Shown here: positions 61,641-64,000 of the stretch, piece by piece | Layout: each line of letters starts with the position of its first letter | Numbering within the stretch: the stretch's first letter is position 1 | DNA from: CBFHND01 sp965657085 | GTDB taxonomy: Bacteria; Pseudomonadota; Alphaproteobacteria; Rhodobacterales; Rhodobacteraceae | Reading direction: 5' to 3' | NCBI GenBank assembly: GCA_965657085.1 | Contig: CBFHND010000008.1 | Coordinates: forward strand, 1 to 64,000 | DNA: 64,000 nt | The notes under the pieces: generated by a model | Database searches by the model: none | What the model was told of the DNA's origin: nothing | What the model saw: the letters and a program-made list of their open reading frames with translations, nothing else | Position numbers and translations under genes: made by a program

Positions 61641-62282
61641 ATGGTAAAACGCACCCCTCTTGCTGCGGCGTTCTGTTGCGCCGCCGCTTTGGCCCCCGAA
61701 CCGGGCGCTGCGCATCCGCATGTCTTCGTAGACGCCGATTTGAAGATCATCGTGTCCGAGGACGGATCACTCGAAGGGATCGAGGTGACCTGGACCTACG
61801 ATGCCCTCTATTCGTTATTGATCCTGACCGATCTTGAGATGGACAACGACGGTGACGGGGTGCTCGAACCGGAAGAGTTGGAACGCCTCAAGGGGTTTGA
61901 CCTGAAATGGATCGAAGGGTTCGAGGGTGACAGCTATGCCAGGCGCGACGGTGTGCCCGTGGCCTTGGGCGCGCCCGAGTGGCGGGACACGTCCCTCGTG
62001 GACGACCTGATTACATCGACGCATTTCCGTGCCGCGACCGGCTCCGCCGAAGGCTCGGTTTTCCGCCTCTACGATCCGAGCTTTTATACCGCCTACACAT
62101 TGGCCGCTGATGTTACGGTCGACGGTCCATGCCGCGCCAATGTGGTCGCGGCCGATCTCGACGCCGCCTACACGCTGGTCGAAGAGCTGCTTTACACCAA
62201 ACCCGCCGAAGAACTTGAAGAAGGCTATCCCGGTGCAGGCGAGGCCTTTGCCGATACGGTCACCTTGACATGCGCAGAGTGA
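61641..62282 (+). CDS. exported DUF1007 protein (metal-transport accessory)
   Basis: 213 residues. A signal peptide (to about Ala24) is followed at once by HPHVFVDADLKIIV, a His-containing DUF1007 start that may bind metal. An EF-hand-like acidic stretch DNDGDGVLEPEELERL follows. DUF1007 proteins are encoded beside NicO-type nickel/cobalt permeases, as here: the stop overlaps the next gene by 13 bases. Confidence 0.86.
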   Translation: MVKRTPLAAAFCCAAALAPEPGAAHPHVFVDADLKIIVSEDGSLEGIEVTWTYDALYSLLILTDLEMDNDGDGVLEPEELERLKGFDLKWIEGFEGDSYARRDGVPVALGAPEWRDTSLVDDLITSTHFRAATGSAEGSVFRLYDPSFYTAYTLAADVTVDGPCRANVVAADLDAAYTLVEELLYTKPAEELEEGYPGAGEAFADTVTLTCAE

Positions 62283-63154
62283 AGATCGCCCTGGGCGTGG
62301 GGGTCGTGGCCGTTCTGGTCTGGCTGTTCATGCTGGGTGGGTCGGACGTGATCGCGGGCTGGGCCGCAGATCAGCAGCGCACGGCGCAAAATGCGCTGGC
62401 CCGTGGGCTGCGGGCGGTACGTGCCGGTGAGCCGGGGGCGTGGCTGTCGCTGATGGGTGTGTGCGCAGCTTATGGCTTTTTTCATGCGGCAGGACCGGGG
62501 CATGGCAAGCTGATGATCGGGGGATACGGAGCGGCGGTGCGGGTCACCGCGCGGCGGCTCGTGGCCCTGGCGATGATCTCGTCCCTTGCGCAGGCGTTTG
62601 CGGCTGTGGCCCTGGTGGCCGTTGGGTTTGCCCTTCTGGGCTGGGGGCGGTTGGAACTGACAACTGCCGCCGAAGACGTTCTGGCCCCGGCAAGCTACGG
62701 CGCGATTGCACTTGTTGGACTGTGGCTGATGTTGCGCGGTTTGCGTCGTGGCTGGCGGGTGGCCCGGCACCCGGTGGATGACACGGGCCATTGCGAAACG
62801 TGCGGCCATGCGCATGGGCCGACACCTGACCAGGCCGCAGCCGTCACCTCCTTTCGGGATGCGTTCGGCCTTGTGGCGTCGGTGGCCATTCGGCCCTGCA
62901 CGGGCGCTGTCTTTCTTTTGATCTTGTGCTTTGGACTGGGCATTCCATGGGCGGGCGTGGCGGGCGCCATCGTCATGGGGCTTGGCACGGCCAGCGTCAC
63001 CGTGATTGTCGCGCTTGCGGCCGTGGGCGCACGAAGCAGCTTTATGGACGGCTGGAACGGTTCAGCGGCCTTGCGGATCACAGCCGTACTCGAAGCGGCG
63101 GCAGGACTGCTGATTGCAGCTGTTGCGTTGGGCCTGTTGCTGCCCTTGCTCTAG
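62270..63154 (+). CDS. NicO/RcnA-type nickel-cobalt transporter
   Basis: 294 residues with about six membrane helices. FFHAAGPGHGKLMIGGYG is the conserved metal motif, and a His/Cys cytosolic loop, GHCETCGHAHG (about 167-177), may bind metal. Another conserved helix reads ASVAIRPCTGAVFLLI. It exports or imports Ni2+/Co2+ by family knowledge. Starts inside the DUF1007 gene, so the two are made together. Confidence 0.87.
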   Translation: MRRVKIALGVGVVAVLVWLFMLGGSDVIAGWAADQQRTAQNALARGLRAVRAGEPGAWLSLMGVCAAYGFFHAAGPGHGKLMIGGYGAAVRVTARRLVALAMISSLAQAFAAVALVAVGFALLGWGRLELTTAAEDVLAPASYGAIALVGLWLMLRGLRRGWRVARHPVDDTGHCETCGHAHGPTPDQAAAVTSFRDAFGLVASVAIRPCTGAVFLLILCFGLGIPWAGVAGAIVMGLGTASVTVIVALAAVGARSSFMDGWNGSAALRITAVLEAAAGLLIAAVALGLLLPLL

Positions 63155-63254
63155 AGGGCTGCCACAACCGGGCAAAAAATGGCACGCGCACGCCCCCACC
63201 GGGCTTTCCACGCAGGCGGCACAGGCGTATGCCGGTTCCATGGCCCATCCGATC

Positions 63255-64000
63255 ATGACATATCCACAACATGCGCGCGCCGTTGCGGCCCTTGGGCTGC
63301 CACTGATCGGTGGGCACCTGGCACAGATGGCCATCGGCGTGACCGACACGGTCATGTTGGGCTGGTACGGAATCGAAGCCCTTGCCGCCGTGACGCTCGC
63401 GGGCACCTATTTCTTCACGCTGTTCCTGATGGGATCCGGCTTTGCATGGGCGGTGATGCCCATGGTCGCCTCTTATGCCGCCGAGGGCGACGAGGTGGGC
63501 CTGCGCCGCGCCACGCGCATGGGACTGTGGCTGAGCACTGGTTTTGCGGCCCTGAGCATGCCGCTGATGATCTGGTCCGAACCTGTGTTGCGCGCACTGG
63601 GGCAGGAGCCCTCGGTGGCGGCAGATGCGGCCGAATACCTTGCGGTTGCGGGGTGGGGCCTTTTCCCTGCCTTGCTGGTGATGGTGATGAAATCCTATCT
63701 TGCAGCACTTGAGCGCACGCAGATCGTGCTGTGGATCACCCTGCTGGCGGCGGTGGTGAACGCTCTGGCCAACTATGCGCTGATCTTTGGCAACTGGGGC
63801 GCGCCGGAACTGGGGTTGCTGGGGGCGGCGCTGGCATCGATCGTCACGCAGACCGTCAGTCTGATCGGTGTGGTGATCTATGCGCGCCGGGTCCTGCCCT
63901 CACATCAGCTTTTTGTCCGCTTGTGGCGTGCCGATTGGCAAATGCTGTGGCGGGTTGCGCGTTTGGGCGCGCCCATCGGTTTGACCAGCCTGTCCGAGAC
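63255..64000 (+). CDS. MATE family multidrug exporter, 3' end beyond window
   Basis: The frame is open from ATG 63255 to the window edge (248 codons visible of about 450). GLPLIGGHLAQMAIGVTDTV and GWYGIEALAAVTLAGTYFF are the MATE N-terminal helices. An in-frame ATG at 63240 adds five residues (MAHPI); I prefer 63255, which gives the usual short N-terminus. Na+- or H+-coupled efflux by family knowledge. Confidence 0.85.
   Translation, partial: MTYPQHARAVAALGLPLIGGHLAQMAIGVTDTVMLGWYGIEALAAVTLAGTYFFTLFLMGSGFAWAVMPMVASYAAEGDEVGLRRATRMGLWLSTGFAALSMPLMIWSEPVLRALGQEPSVAADAAEYLAVAGWGLFPALLVMVMKSYLAALERTQIVLWITLLAAVVNALANYALIFGNWGAPELGLLGAALASIVTQTVSLIGVVIYARRVLPSHQLFVRLWRADWQMLWRVARLGAPIGLTSLSE

Noticed and set aside
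63062..63238. A cysteine-rich 59-residue minus-strand frame resembling a metallothionein, next to the NicO gene
   Set aside because: It largely overlaps the 3' end of the NicO gene on the other strand, lacks a ribosome-binding site, and its cysteines come from Gly/Ala/Arg codons read in reverse.

Overview
The window is high-GC chromosomal DNA from an alphaproteobacterium, most probably a marine roseobacter-type member of the Rhodobacterales. The evidence is a betI-betC-betB-betA choline-O-sulfate operon, a PccR/ScfR-regulated propionyl-CoA carboxylase and methylmalonyl-CoA mutase locus, the order (AI-2E permease)-hdaA-ppk1-ppx, a short type-2 ProRS, and many family-typical small lipoproteins and DUFs. 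I saw no rRNA, tRNA, prophage, insertion sequence or CRISPR array.

Layout: 0-5.5 kb holds a flavin dehydrogenase coupled to a BASS-family transporter, an SLC13/TrkA-C transporter, and the YebC regulator, whose last 11 codons including the stop are tandemly duplicated. 5.6-9.4 kb holds a small hypothetical, a decayed argP/lysE exporter pair (both genes lost their 5' ends at one junction, and argP also carries a frameshift), a MerR regulator translationally coupled to a solute-binding-domain protein without a signal peptide, and an EamA permease. 9.4-14.8 kb is the bet operon behind a 26-bp palindrome that probably binds BetI. 15-28.6 kb is the propionate module: pccR, a Bcr/CflA-type MFS transporter, pccB, a cupin protein, several very small exported proteins, pccA, and methylmalonyl-CoA mutase. 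TTTGCAAA-type boxes lie in front of pccR and between the MFS gene and pccB. No methylmalonyl-CoA epimerase gene is recognised here.

28.6-38.4 kb holds an exported tail-collar-domain protein, VOC, GNAT and J-domain proteins, a nuclease/phosphatase, ppx-ppk1-hdaA and a PerM-type permease. 38.6-43.2 kb holds a fasciclin protein, a 2OG-Fe(II) oxygenase/FAD oxidoreductase pair, and a MarR regulator facing a monooxygenase plus membrane protein across nested palindromes. 43.5-50 kb holds proS, a serine hydrolase, lolC-lolD, and an RTX-type protein with 20 Glu-Thr repeats. 50-64 kb holds an Ldh-family dehydrogenase, a YdcZ permease, a putative metalloprotease lipoprotein, two c-type cytochromes, parE, three alpha/beta hydrolases, a LysR/DUF4260 pair, a DUF1007-NicO nickel/cobalt pair, and the start of a MATE exporter.

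Most of this is ordinary roseobacter chromosome. The features most worth following are the one-event decapitation of argP and lysE, a palindromic intergenic element present twice (20.2 kb and 54.9 kb) with an identical 14-nt core inside stems of different sequence, the nested MarR operators, and the MerR/cytosolic binding-protein pair. I found no clear candidate for an entirely new multi-gene system.
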